A DNA stretch of 64,000 nt. Origin: Candidatus Firestoneibacteriota bacterium. GTDB taxonomy: Bacteria > Oederibacteriota > Muellerivitia > Muellerivitales > Muellerivitaceae. The stretch lies in the NCBI GenBank assembly GCA_013286205.1, contig JABDGD010000004.1, positions 1 to 64,000 on the forward strand, written 5' to 3'. The position numbers were made by a program, and so were the translations under genes. The notes beneath the pieces are model-generated. The model ran no database searches, was not told the origin of the DNA, and saw nothing but the letters and a program-made list of their open reading frames with translations. This document shows, piece by piece, positions 14,396 to 23,454 of this stretch (positions within the stretch are counted from its first letter, which is position 1; the number at the start of each line of letters is the position of its first letter).

Positions 14396-15844
14396 TTAGG
14401 CAATTTTGCTTTCTATGTCCGCAATTATTGAATCCAAATCATTCGCGGGCACACAATTAGAAATCCAAACCTGGCACATTGTCACCCACAAATATTTTTC
14501 TTCCTGCACTAATAGTCTCGCCGCCTCTGAAAGCCAATCATGATGATCTGTTATAAGAACGGTTCGTTGTAAAATATCTATAATTTCTTCTTTTGCCTTT
14601 TCCAATCTAACACCTAAGGAAGTTAACGCAGAGTCCACATTTTTAATGTCCATAAAAACTTGTTTTTCTGGTGCCAAACTTCCATAAAACTTAACGCAAC
14701 CTACACTTACTGGTTGATCCGCATCCAAAATCCCACAACCTTTGGAACCCAATAAATGACTTTGCTGACTCAATCGTCCAACAAGCTTTACTTCATTAGC
14801 AGGGCCAACAGCCACAACTCTTACTCTTCGCATATCAAATTTTCTAAACCTTAATAGCTCTTGTATTAAAATTACTGCCTCTTCATCTTCACAATAAAGA
14901 ATTGCCTCTGGATGAGACAACGTGTCCATTCTCGACAAAGCAAACTCAGGTGTAACTCCATAAAAAACCTCAACACCAGATACACTTCGTTGTAAGAAAA
15001 TACGAGCTTCTGGAGGCAACTCTTCCAATACACACTTACTATGCGAGGAAAGTATTATTTGTATTTGCCCTAAACGCGAAAGCCAGAGTAGATAGTGTAT
15101 TAATCTGCGTTGCGCATAAGGATGAAGAGAAGCTTCGATTTCATCAATAATAAGTAAAGACGTATCTGGTATATTTTGAAGATAGAATAGAAGGTCTAAT
15201 GTAGCATCCTCACCAGTGCCTTGATGAAATTGTGATATTTCCGAACTACCGATCTTTACAACCCCAACCGCACGTTTACTATCAAAATTAGACTTAGCGA
15301 ATTTCGCTTCAGTGTATTCACGACCCATTATTCTTGAATAATACTTAATGGTTTGAGGATCTAATTGGTCGACTGAAACTTCGGTTGCAGATCTTTTCGT
15401 TTGAATTGCATAGCCAGCAATCGCATCCAAAGGTAAGGTTCTGGAAATATCGTGCCATCTAACAGCACGACCATGCCGTACTTTTGGGTACCTCCAATTT
15501 TTTGTTGTTTTCTGTAATTTGAACTCTGTTTTATGGTCCCCTTCCTTTATTTTGTAAATAAGTTCAACATTTTGAACACGTTCCCAAGCTGTATCTGGAA
15601 AAAAGCTACTCGGATAGTACGTTTCTGTTGGATCATCAGAATCTACGTATGCAGAAGCTGCCGCTTTTAGAATTGTTGATTTCCCGCATCCGTTTTCTCC
15701 AGAAATAACACAAACAGGGAATGGAAACCGAATTTCTTGGCCATGCCATCCACGCAAACCACTTATCTTTACGGACTCAAGGAACTTCGGCCAAGAATTA
15801 TTATCTGACATTCTCGATTTTATTTTATTAACTTCGGGATCCAT
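14396..15844 (-). CDS. OLD-like AAA ATPase with TOPRIM domain
   Basis: 482 residues. The N-terminal SMC/ABC-type ATPase has Walker A GENGCGKST (residues 49-57) and Walker B LLIIDEIEASLHP (Asp234, Glu235). The C-terminal part carries a TOPRIM-like pattern: YCEDEEAV (Glu319 region) and GILDADQ (Asp374/Asp376), as in OLD-family nucleases. It starts 32 nt after the methyltransferase gene on the same strand, so GHKL, methyltransferase and this ATPase form one unit. The expected role is ATP-controlled DNA cleavage in anti-phage defence, inferred from family and context. Confidence 0.8.
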   Translation of the reverse strand: MDPEVNKIKSRMSDNNSWPKFLESVKISGLRGWHGQEIRFPFPVCVISGENGCGKSTILKAAASAYVDSDDPTETYYPSSFFPDTAWERVQNVELIYKIKEGDHKTEFKLQKTTKNWRYPKVRHGRAVRWHDISRTLPLDAIAGYAIQTKRSATEVSVDQLDPQTIKYYSRIMGREYTEAKFAKSNFDSKRAVGVVKIGSSEISQFHQGTGEDATLDLLFYLQNIPDTSLLIIDEIEASLHPYAQRRLIHYLLWLSRLGQIQIILSSHSKCVLEELPPEARIFLQRSVSGVEVFYGVTPEFALSRMDTLSHPEAILYCEDEEAVILIQELLRFRKFDMRRVRVVAVGPANEVKLVGRLSQQSHLLGSKGCGILDADQPVSVGCVKFYGSLAPEKQVFMDIKNVDSALTSLGVRLEKAKEEIIDILQRTVLITDHHDWLSEAARLLVQEEKYLWVTMCQVWISNCVPANDLDSIIADIESKIA

Positions 15845-15876
15845 AATATTCCTTCAAAATTAAAAAAATAAATATC

Positions 15877-17103
15877 CTAGTTTTTTGTAAAACTAAGTAT
15901 CACTTCTTCTCTCATTCTTTTTTGCATGGCTTTTCCACTAGAGCTGTTACTTGGTGGCGGAAGATAACGTCTATTATCTGGCAAAGGTCTTTTCTTTATA
16001 AAATTGAGTCTCAATCCTTTTTCAATTGAAACATTTTTGATGATTTTCGAATTAGAAACAAAAACATTCCCTAAATTACAATCACCTATAACAAAAATGG
16101 CTTTTCCGTTATTACAAAGAACTCGTTCGATCTCAGATATAACCAAATCAAGATCGAACACATATCTTTTAAGCATTCCCAATTGGGCTCCAGAGAGAAC
16201 GCCAACTTCGTTCAAACCACAAAGCTTTAACACCTCCAAATCCCTTCTCGATTCTTCAGCTAATTTTTTTGTCGCGCCAATGTTCTCAGATCGAATTTTT
16301 CTTAGTTCAGATATGTTGTGGCCCATCCAAACCAACGACAATTTATGACCTCTCAAATAATCAATTGCATTTAAATAGGGCGGGGAGGTGATAACCATGT
16401 CAACGCTTTTATTCCCTAACGATAAACTTCTCGCATCACCTCTTTTAATCAAAACCTTTTCCAATTCATTACAACGAACAAAACTCTCATTAAAAGGCAT
16501 TCGTTTAAGAACAATTTTTAATTGCTTTGAAAAAAAATCAAACGGGGAAACAGGTGCACGCCTATATGATTTGTGCGGCCTGCTATGCGAAACATCCATC
16601 GCCAACGAAACGCCTACTTTTTTTGTAATAATCATTCGCGAGAATGCACACCAAAATAAATTTTTAAACTTTTGATTTTCAACACTGTCAATAACAAGGG
16701 ATAAAGCAGAAAGCTCTTTTCTTGTTTTTTGGTCAAACCAAAAATCTATAAACTCTCTCGTTTCTTCATCTGCATGTTTTGGATAAGCTTTTCCTGGATC
16801 AAGTTTTTCGATCATCTTTTTTGCAGTATTTAACAAAATTTCAGAAGCGGTCAAAATTGCTTCTGGATTAGTAAGGTCCGAACACCAAGTTTTGGTCATT
16901 AACAAGGCCAAGGGATCTGTATCAAATCCAATACCTAAATTCCCCGTAGATCTAGCAACCGCAAGCGTTGTGCCGGACCCCATCATCGGGTCTAAAACAC
17001 GAATACGTTTTTTCAATGACGAAAGTTCTTCCAGCGCAATTGCGGAGGCCATTCTTGCCGGAAACGGGTGAATTGGTTGAATTGAAGATATAAGAGAATT
17101 CAT
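15877..17103 (-). CDS. DNA methyltransferase (N4-cytosine or N6-adenine)
   Basis: 408 residues. SAM-binding motif I is DPMMGSGTT (residues 38-46), preceded by a motif X-like HPFPARMA; the catalytic motif IV is TSPPYLN (residues 239-245). The order X, I, long insert, IV points to the target-recognition region lying between residues 50 and 235. The TSPPY form is common in N4-cytosine enzymes, but N6-adenine is possible. The start overlaps the stop of the GHKL gene by 4 bases, so the two are translationally coupled. It probably marks self DNA for the adjacent ATPases. Confidence 0.88.
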   Translation of the reverse strand: MNSLISSIQPIHPFPARMASAIALEELSSLKKRIRVLDPMMGSGTTLAVARSTGNLGIGFDTDPLALLMTKTWCSDLTNPEAILTASEILLNTAKKMIEKLDPGKAYPKHADEETREFIDFWFDQKTRKELSALSLVIDSVENQKFKNLFWCAFSRMIITKKVGVSLAMDVSHSRPHKSYRRAPVSPFDFFSKQLKIVLKRMPFNESFVRCNELEKVLIKRGDARSLSLGNKSVDMVITSPPYLNAIDYLRGHKLSLVWMGHNISELRKIRSENIGATKKLAEESRRDLEVLKLCGLNEVGVLSGAQLGMLKRYVFDLDLVISEIERVLCNNGKAIFVIGDCNLGNVFVSNSKIIKNVSIEKGLRLNFIKKRPLPDNRRYLPPPSNSSSGKAMQKRMREEVILSFTKN

Positions 17104-18401
17104 TTTTTACTCAAAAACTTCATTGAATTCTCAGCTAAAGAAACAGAAAGCTTATCAATGAATTGTCTAACTTCTTTTCCACCGTCGTTTTTACTCATTT
17201 CATAAAGCGTATAAACCAATGTTAAATAAAAGACCTCTCCACCAGAATGAGAAAGCCATTCTTTATAAATTTTATTGTCGCGATTTATTTTTAAAGATGC
17301 GCCATCTTTGGTTTCTTCATTTTTAAACATAATCCGGGTGTCGTAATGTGTAAGTTCGATTTTTAAACTTTTGTTTGATTCTCGTTTTATTAGTTTTTTG
17401 AATTTCTCAATTACTCTCGTCTCTTTTCGCGCGGGCGTTTTGGAATTGCGCACAGTCTTAACAACATCTGCAATTTCAACATTCATCTTTTTGTCTATTG
17501 CTTGCCAAAGTGGAGAATCACGGTCTATATCGGTTTTGTTCATTGTAAGAGGAAGATCAAAGTCGATATAAAGTTCGCCATAAAGCTTTTCCATTGACCA
17601 CTTTAAAGTCGCATCTGAATATCCAAAATACTCTTTATCTGCTACACATCGACCATATTGATAAATTCTAAAACCTTTTCTAAAGCCATCTTTTAACGAT
17701 TCAGAAGTGACCTGCCCATACCAACCTTTTATATTATATTTTTGACTTAGAAAAGTGATGGAAAGCTTGATATCAGCTTTTACGTCCTCTTCAAACTCAA
17801 CTTGTTTAGGCACAACCTTTATGCCATTTATTATAAAATCAACTTCTTCCAACAAAATCAAAGGCGTGTAGATTCTTTCAATGGTGCTCATAACCGTTGA
17901 CTGTCTAAACTCTCTTTTCAACCCAGTTAACTCCAACTTGACAAAACCATTGTCAATATTTGATGGAGAATTTTTTATTTCAAATTTTTTCAAACCTTCG
18001 GATCGATCTTCCCAATTTTCTACATTCAAATAATAAAAATCTTTGCTGCCTTTTGGCTTGGTTTCAATAGCAAAGCTTTTTGCTAAATAGCCTATCGACG
18101 CCTTACCACCTTGACCATATCGTCCTATTTGAGAATCTTTTTTTGAAACACCCCACGCAAAAAAATCTTTAAGATTTTCTGGGGTCATTCCTTTTCCATG
18201 TTCATTTTGAATATTCAAACTATTTTCATCAAAATTTATGGTAACGACTAATTTTGTGCCGCCAACACGATCGTCAACGGCATTATCAATCAATTCAAGC
18301 AATGCTTCGTATTGGCTAGAAAAATTCTTATAGAGAGCGCTAATAAGTTGTGGATTAAACGTTTCTTCGATGGTCTTTAAGTACTCTTCATTTTTACCCA
18401 T
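17100..18401 (-). CDS. MORC-like GHKL ATPase
   Basis: 433 residues with an Hsp90-type ATP-binding fold: N box ELIDNAVDD (Glu36-Asp44), G1 box GKGM (69-72), G2 box GRYGQGGKAS (93-102). After the ATPase comes an S5-like domain and a C-terminal region rich in Lys. Bacterial MORC/MutL-like GHKL proteins were described inside restriction-modification operons (Iyer, Abhiman and Aravind), as here next to a methyltransferase. The likely role is an ATP-driven DNA clamp that activates a nuclease. AGGGAG precedes the ATG. It is AT-richer than the housekeeping genes. Confidence 0.83.
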   Translation of the reverse strand: MGKNEEYLKTIEETFNPQLISALYKNFSSQYEALLELIDNAVDDRVGGTKLVVTINFDENSLNIQNEHGKGMTPENLKDFFAWGVSKKDSQIGRYGQGGKASIGYLAKSFAIETKPKGSKDFYYLNVENWEDRSEGLKKFEIKNSPSNIDNGFVKLELTGLKREFRQSTVMSTIERIYTPLILLEEVDFIINGIKVVPKQVEFEEDVKADIKLSITFLSQKYNIKGWYGQVTSESLKDGFRKGFRIYQYGRCVADKEYFGYSDATLKWSMEKLYGELYIDFDLPLTMNKTDIDRDSPLWQAIDKKMNVEIADVVKTVRNSKTPARKETRVIEKFKKLIKRESNKSLKIELTHYDTRIMFKNEETKDGASLKINRDNKIYKEWLSHSGGEVFYLTLVYTLYEMSKNDGGKEVRQFIDKLSVSLAENSMKFLSKK

Positions 18402-18554
18402 ACAAAAACTCCCTATGTTCTTTTATCAGAACCGTTCCAAAAACCAATCGATTTGTCACTATTTAAAATTTAAGCGCTAAAGTCTTGGAAATTATACGTT
18501 TCTTAATTAGCTGTTTACACAAAATCATTTAATAACAGGTGCTAACTTAATACT

Positions 18555-20534
18555 TTAAGTCTCCTGCGAAGATTCAGCCGCAACTGGATGAATCACATCA
18601 ACTTTATAAAGTGCGTCTATTTGAATAACATTCGATTTTGTTGCCCTGGTTAATACTAATCGCTCTTTTAAATACTCGCTTAAAGCCACATCCTTACACC
18701 AAACATAACAACCCTTACGTCCGCGAGACAGCAAAACACGGTATGTGCTTTTAATAATGTTATCAACACGATCTAAAATTGCTTGTTGGGCCATAGGATC
18801 ATATTTAGCTTCTTTAAATTCCCCCTTCCAACCTTTAAGACTGGCGTCCGTCTTAGCTCTTTTGGTTGGATCACCAAGAACATGCTCATTTTTGTAAGCC
18901 AAATCATCACCTATCAAAACGCCCATCCAATCAAATTCTAAACCTTGGCTGGTGTGGATACAGCCCACTTGACCTATTCCATCTTTTGAAGCGGCCCAAC
19001 TTTCACCGTCATAATTCCATGGCAAAGCTAGTCCATCTGCCTGCACGTGCATTACTGTTGTTCCCCGTTCACGACCTTTTGTTGGCCAGGGCCAAGAATA
19101 GCCAGCGATTAAACGGGCTTTGTTGTTGTCATTTTTAGCTTTTAAAGCTTCGTACAAGTCTTCAGCTTTATCAAAAACCTTAAACTCATACTGACCATCA
19201 CCCCAATTATCGTAATTACCTGTGGGGCGAATTTGCAGAACATCATCTAACCAATTGAGATACCCGGTTGAACCATTACAACGAAATTGAGCCGTTAGCT
19301 TCATCGGTTCGTGAAATTCGGCTTTAAATTTTTTAGCGGCATCTTTAATGGTTTCTATCGACCCAGAATCTTGCCAACTAACCCTTTGTGATTCATCAAT
19401 AAAGAAAACGCTAATGCGCGCGCTTCGCACCATGTCTTCGACCATGCTTTTACCTTTGTATTGATAGGCTTTGTCTTTTAAACGGTGCGCTTCATCCACA
19501 ACTAATATTTCGTTTCGTTCATCTTTACGGTAATCAGATTGGTGAAAGCTCCAAGACGACTTAAAGAGCGCTTCACCATCTTCACGATAGCGTCTATCAC
19601 CCTTCGACAAACTATCCACCAAGGCATCCCGAAAAGCTTTATTGGGTGCAACGAAAAAAGCCATGCGCTTTTTCTTTAGTGTCTCGGCTAGCAAGCGGAC
19701 CGCAATAACGGATTTGCCTGTACCAGGTCCGCCTTCCACTACAAAAACATGTCGATGAGTCCGGTCAGCATCATTAAGAACTTGATGACGAATAACTCGA
19801 AAAGCTTCATCTTGTTCATCAATCAATTGAAATTCTTCATTTCCTTCTAACATGCTTTCGACGCGACTTATAAGTTCGTCGGCTGGTCGCCAGCGTCCTT
19901 GGTCCAAAAGAAACAAAACATCATTCGTGGCTTTTTTGGGAATTAGTTCTTCAAAGTAATGCCGAAGGATTGAAACGTCGTCAGCGAGAAATAATCGTGA
20001 TTCAGCCAACAAATCTTTATAGCGTGAATCCTCTAAAGGCTCCGGGTTACGGCGGCGAAGATTAAAAAGGTAGGCTGACGGATGCATTTGAACACCCTTT
20101 TCCAAAATATCTTGGTTGAAGCGCATAATCATGCCCTTGTACTGCCGGGCCTGCAAACTGGGATGTTGTTTTATTTTTCCACCGCCAACGGGGGCAAAAA
20201 CCATATTTTCAATTTCAGTAGCGTCTGCTTTATCCCAGGCTTTCAGCTCGATGATCAAACCGTTGTCGTTTTTGCCATCACTGCCGGCCAAAAGAACATC
20301 GATGCGATTACGGCCAATAGATGAAACGTGATATTCAATCGCGACTTGAATATCGTCAGCTACTTCGGCCTTACGTAGTACGCCTGAAAACTGTGCGTAT
20401 TCAGAAGCCCAAACTGAACGGTCAGCTGGTATAGAACCCGTCTTAGCTTTAAAGGCGTTTTCCAAGCTGGGTTGCAGAACGTTGTTATCAACATCTTCTA
20501 TGAAGCCAGCTTTTGTGTTTTGGTAAATGATCAT
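18555..20534 (-). CDS. PD-(D/E)XK nuclease fused to DUF2075 helicase
   Basis: 659 residues. The N-terminal ~120 look like a restriction-type nuclease core: RIDVLLAG with Asp79 and LIIELKAW with Glu96-x-Lys98. Then an SF1-type DUF2075 (Schlafen-like helicase) motor: Walker A EGGPGTGKS (Lys274), Walker B VVDEAH (Asp347-His350), and a late CIHTSQGLEFDWMGV motif. It could unwind and cut foreign nucleic acid. It is 21 nt downstream of the MazG-like gene. A perfect palindrome, catttggccaaatg (20532-20545), covers its start codon region and may control it. Confidence 0.82.
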   Translation of the reverse strand: MIIYQNTKAGFIEDVDNNVLQPSLENAFKAKTGSIPADRSVWASEYAQFSGVLRKAEVADDIQVAIEYHVSSIGRNRIDVLLAGSDGKNDNGLIIELKAWDKADATEIENMVFAPVGGGKIKQHPSLQARQYKGMIMRFNQDILEKGVQMHPSAYLFNLRRRNPEPLEDSRYKDLLAESRLFLADDVSILRHYFEELIPKKATNDVLFLLDQGRWRPADELISRVESMLEGNEEFQLIDEQDEAFRVIRHQVLNDADRTHRHVFVVEGGPGTGKSVIAVRLLAETLKKKRMAFFVAPNKAFRDALVDSLSKGDRRYREDGEALFKSSWSFHQSDYRKDERNEILVVDEAHRLKDKAYQYKGKSMVEDMVRSARISVFFIDESQRVSWQDSGSIETIKDAAKKFKAEFHEPMKLTAQFRCNGSTGYLNWLDDVLQIRPTGNYDNWGDGQYEFKVFDKAEDLYEALKAKNDNNKARLIAGYSWPWPTKGRERGTTVMHVQADGLALPWNYDGESWAASKDGIGQVGCIHTSQGLEFDWMGVLIGDDLAYKNEHVLGDPTKRAKTDASLKGWKGEFKEAKYDPMAQQAILDRVDNIIKSTYRVLLSRGRKGCYVWCKDVALSEYLKERLVLTRATKSNVIQIDALYKVDVIHPVAAESSQET

Positions 20535-20555
20535 TTGGCCAAATGCCTTTTCGGT

Positions 20556-20933
20556 TTATAAATCGTTGTATTTCTTGTTGCTACCCTTTGATTTATGAAC
20601 TGGGTACTTTTTATTGTTGATCACCATTTTGCGACTCAAGGCGTGGCTTAAATCAATGTTGGCCATTTGAGCGAATCGCAAAAGCATAAAAAGGGTATCA
20701 GCTACCTCATGTTCTACTTCCAAACGTTTTTTAGGGTTCTTTAAATAGTTACGAGCTTCGTCTTCGGTTTTAAAACGGAAATGATCGAGAAGCTCAGCCG
20801 CTTCGGTGACGACACCAATGCTTAAATCTTTGGGCCCGTGGTACTGATCCCAATCCCGAACTTCACAAAATTGTTGGACAATATTCTTAAGTTGGTTGAT
20901 GGTCGTTTTTTTATCCACTGTTTTCTTTCCCAA
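20556..20933 (-). CDS. MazG-like nucleotide pyrophosphohydrolase
   Basis: 125 residues of the all-alpha NTP pyrophosphatase group closest to dCTPase/RS21-C6. The metal-binding pattern is complete: Glu44-x-x-Glu47 (EAAEL) and Glu76-x-x-Asp79 (EVADT). It starts RDWDQYHGPKDL, a substrate-pocket region typical of this clade. It would hydrolyse a dNTP or a modified nucleotide, which in a defence context could deplete phage precursors or a signalling nucleotide. It lies 22 nt after the HEPN-type gene and 21 nt before the DUF2075 gene. Confidence 0.86.
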   Translation of the reverse strand: MGKKTVDKKTTINQLKNIVQQFCEVRDWDQYHGPKDLSIGVVTEAAELLDHFRFKTEDEARNYLKNPKKRLEVEHEVADTLFMLLRFAQMANIDLSHALSRKMVINNKKYPVHKSKGSNKKYNDL

Positions 20934-20955
20934 AATTTACTTGTCTTAAAAGTAA

Positions 20956-21756
20956 TTAAACTGAGACCTCTAAAAACTCGCCATTTAAGCCCGCAATGAT
21001 TCTCTCTAGATATTTCATCATACTAGTTTCGATCAACATGATTTCTTCAAGTGACAAATTTATTTCGCTATCTAAAACCAGTTGCTCTTTAAAATTTCTA
21101 GGAAAGACTTCTTCTACTTGTTTTAAAGTTTTAGAATTAACAATCGCTCCATCATGAACAATTGAATGTCGACAAGCTTGACTTACAATAATATTGTTAA
21201 CATTTACATCTTTGGTGATTGTTAGATGAAGATAATTCTTGAAAGCCTTGTAAACACTTTGCATGTCCTGAAAACTAATTTCTTTCTTAGAAGAAAAGAC
21301 TTCTGCCAATATCTCTTTACGCGCGACTTCAATAATTTTTTCTAGTTCGCCAAAAGTTAACTTCATTTCTTCTTTTTTAAGATGGCCAAGCTTTTTCTTT
21401 TGAAAACCATAAGTAAGACTCGAAACAAACACATCGCTTAAAGCCGATGCGAAATGTGAAACCAACAACACTAACGCTTGATTAAAAATAGTTCCGTAAT
21501 GTGTTCTTAATGAATCGTTCTTTTGAATATTTCTGAGGTTTTCTAAAGTCTTATCAACTGACAAATGCGGATTATCAAGCTTGTGATGTTGTTTTAGTTT
21601 TTCAGAGAGTTTTTCAAGATCGGTAATTGCCGTGCTTAAAACTATTCGATCGAAATTAATGAGATCGTTCACAATTTGGACGTTTTTTTCAAACGTCGTA
21701 ATAATTTTGGAATTGATCTCTTTTAGAGTTGGTGTTGCTAAAACTGACGCTGGCAA
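20956..21756 (-). CDS. HEPN-type putative RNase
   Basis: 266 residues, nearly all helical. The segment SQACRHSIVHDGAIVN holds an R-x4-H pattern (Arg196, His201), the active-site motif of HEPN ribonucleases, in the usual setting of an (R)N-x-(I/V)VH-x-(G/D) helix. The N-terminal ~90 residues predict as coiled coil. Only the motif and helical content support the call. It is the first gene of the defence operon and is followed within 22 nt by the MazG-like gene, so it may be the effector of a three-gene module. Confidence 0.68.
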   Translation of the reverse strand: MPASVLATPTLKEINSKIITTFEKNVQIVNDLINFDRIVLSTAITDLEKLSEKLKQHHKLDNPHLSVDKTLENLRNIQKNDSLRTHYGTIFNQALVLLVSHFASALSDVFVSSLTYGFQKKKLGHLKKEEMKLTFGELEKIIEVARKEILAEVFSSKKEISFQDMQSVYKAFKNYLHLTITKDVNVNNIIVSQACRHSIVHDGAIVNSKTLKQVEEVFPRNFKEQLVLDSEINLSLEEIMLIETSMMKYLERIIAGLNGEFLEVSV

Positions 21757-21988
21757 TTTCTCCGCCTTTTAAGCTTTTGAGTCTTTCAAACTTCATTCAA
21801 GCTCTGTCCAATTCTACCCCCACCCCTAAAACACCGGCTGGTAATTCCCTTATGGAAAACGGCAATCCCAAAAAGCCGTTGACGAAGCGTCTTTTTTAAA
21901 CAAAATGTCCCCGAAATTTTATTAATCCCCTAGCGGGGACTAACTCCCCCACAAAAAGCGTCGGGGATCATTCGAAAGGACTCCTTAT
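21757..21988. other. Spacer between the defence island and the ParB-like gene
   Basis: This holds the divergent promoters for the leftward HEPN gene and the rightward ParB-like gene. It contains a hairpin tcccctagcgggga (21926-21939) that is nearly identical to one at 26028-26041. A pyrimidine-rich stretch near 21815 and an agccgttgacgaagcgtctttttt tract are also seen; no gene is visible. Confidence 0.5.
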
Positions 21989-23389
21989 ATGACGCCTGAA
22001 AACACCGTATTAGCCCCTACTGCCAACTCTAATAATGGCGAGTTGGCCTCCTCTAATTCGGGGATTTCGTCTTCGACTCAACAACCAATACGTAAAGCCA
22101 CCCTGACCAAGGTAGCCATCCACCAAATATGGCCTAACCCCCAGAACCCCCGGTCGGTCTATAGCCTCGAAGACATTCAAAATCTGGCGGCCAACCTGAA
22201 GGCCTCGGGCCAGCGCAGCCCTATAAAGCTGGTACCCCTGACCGAGTTAGAAAAGGCCCAGTTACAGAACGGCTATGAGTATAAGCTTCTGGGCGGGCAC
22301 ATGCGCCGGGAAGCGGCGCTGACCCTGGGTTGGGATAGCCTGGATGCACTGATCTTCGACTTAACCCCCGATGAGGCCGAGTTGGAGATGATCTTAGACA
22401 ACCGGGTGATCGAACTACCCTGGCTGGATCAGTACAAGGTCATTGAGGCCTATAAGGCCAAGAACCCGACCCTGAGCCAAGAAGCCCTGGGTGCCCGGTT
22501 AGGGGTAGACCAGGTGACCATTAGCCGGGCTTTGAAGACCTTAAAGTACCTAAATCAGGGTTCCCGGGAGCTGGTTTATTCAGTCTGCATAAAACCGGGT
22601 GCCGCGCTTCAGGGTGGCAAGATGGTAGCCTTGGCTTTAACCGCCTTAGAAGACCCCGAAAAGGTCGAGCAAGCCCTGCGGGTAGCCCTCGACCGGAAGA
22701 TGACGGAAGCCCAAGCCAAGAAGCTGGTCGAATGGGTGCAGGGGGGCAATGAGCCGGAGGCATACAAACCCGCAAAAGAAGTTAGGAGTTCGAAGTTAGA
22801 GAGTTCGGAGTTAAAGGAACAAACACATCCTCACCCCAGCGCAAATATACCTCTAGGACAACCAAGTCATATCGCTCAACCAAAAGTCTTGGAGCAGGTG
22901 AAAGCCTTAACTTCTAACTCCTCACTTCGAACTTCTAACTCAAAAGCCGTTCCTGCCCCCGCGGCCAACCGCCAAATGTCCGAAACGGAAACCGTCTTAT
23001 GGAGTGAGGCGGTCGGCATTTCTATCGTGAGCCGCATTAAGGCCAAAATTAAAAAGGGCGAACGGCCTAACTTGTTTGAGGTTTTAATTTTGGCGGTTCA
23101 TACCCTGGGGACAGGCCTGGCCTGGGTAGCCAAGCAGGTTTGGAAAATGGCTAAGCCGGTCGCCAAGGTTCTTTGGAAACTTTTAAAAGACGGCGTGAAG
23201 CTAACGCTAAAGGCTTTAGGCCGGACGGTCTATAACCTGGTTCGCGTAGTCTTAGTTTTGACAGTGCTGGGGCTATTGGGCTGGTTCGCCTGGGAATTTT
23301 ATAAGAATGGCCATCATCCCCGGCAAGCTTTACTCACTATCGGCAAGACCCTAATAGATTGGGCGGTTCTTCTCTGGCGCCAAGGATGA
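21989..23389 (+). CDS. ParB-like protein with membrane-embedded C-terminus
   Basis: 466 residues. After a Ser/Asn-rich leader, residues ~35-130 are a ParB N-terminal domain (WPNPQNPRSVYS, LLGGHMRREAALTLGW: the GxxRxxA box). Next comes a KorB-like helix-turn-helix (LSQEALGARLGVDQVTISRAL). A low-complexity linker (about 260-330) holds an inverted repeat in frame. The C-terminus has amphipathic helices then a transmembrane helix (VVLVLTVLGLLGWFAWEFY). Normal ParB proteins lack membrane anchors, and no parA is nearby. It may tether a plasmid, island or chromosome site to the membrane. Confidence 0.8.
   Translation: MTPENTVLAPTANSNNGELASSNSGISSSTQQPIRKATLTKVAIHQIWPNPQNPRSVYSLEDIQNLAANLKASGQRSPIKLVPLTELEKAQLQNGYEYKLLGGHMRREAALTLGWDSLDALIFDLTPDEAELEMILDNRVIELPWLDQYKVIEAYKAKNPTLSQEALGARLGVDQVTISRALKTLKYLNQGSRELVYSVCIKPGAALQGGKMVALALTALEDPEKVEQALRVALDRKMTEAQAKKLVEWVQGGNEPEAYKPAKEVRSSKLESSELKEQTHPHPSANIPLGQPSHIAQPKVLEQVKALTSNSSLRTSNSKAVPAPAANRQMSETETVLWSEAVGISIVSRIKAKIKKGERPNLFEVLILAVHTLGTGLAWVAKQVWKMAKPVAKVLWKLLKDGVKLTLKALGRTVYNLVRVVLVLTVLGLLGWFAWEFYKNGHHPRQALLTIGKTLIDWAVLLWRQG
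22778..22941. repeat. Inverted-repeat insertion inside the ParB-like gene
   Basis: The left arm (22778-22815, gaagttaggagttcgaag...) is matched by a near-complement at 22907-22941 (...cttcgaacttctaactc), with about 90 bases between. Both arms are translated in frame (SSKLESSELK and TSNSSLRTSNSK). This looks like a repeat element that landed in the linker and preserved the frame. Confidence 0.65.
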
Positions 23390-23404
23390 ACATCAGGAAA
23401 TAAA

Positions 23405-23433
23405 AAAGGCTCCCGGAAATTCCAGGAGCCTTT
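23405..23433. terminator. Bidirectional intrinsic terminator
   Basis: A 9-bp stem aaaggctcc (23405-23413) / ggagccttt (23425-23433) lies between the convergent ParB-like gene and the XRE antitoxin gene. An A run on the left and T run on the right would serve both directions. Confidence 0.8.
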
Positions 23434-23454
23434 AAACTTAAAACACATTTTTAT

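Noticed and set aside
22521..22775. Antisense gene within the ParB-like gene
   Set aside because: It is a Pro/Arg-rich frame caused by codon bias of the ParB-like gene, without a start signal.
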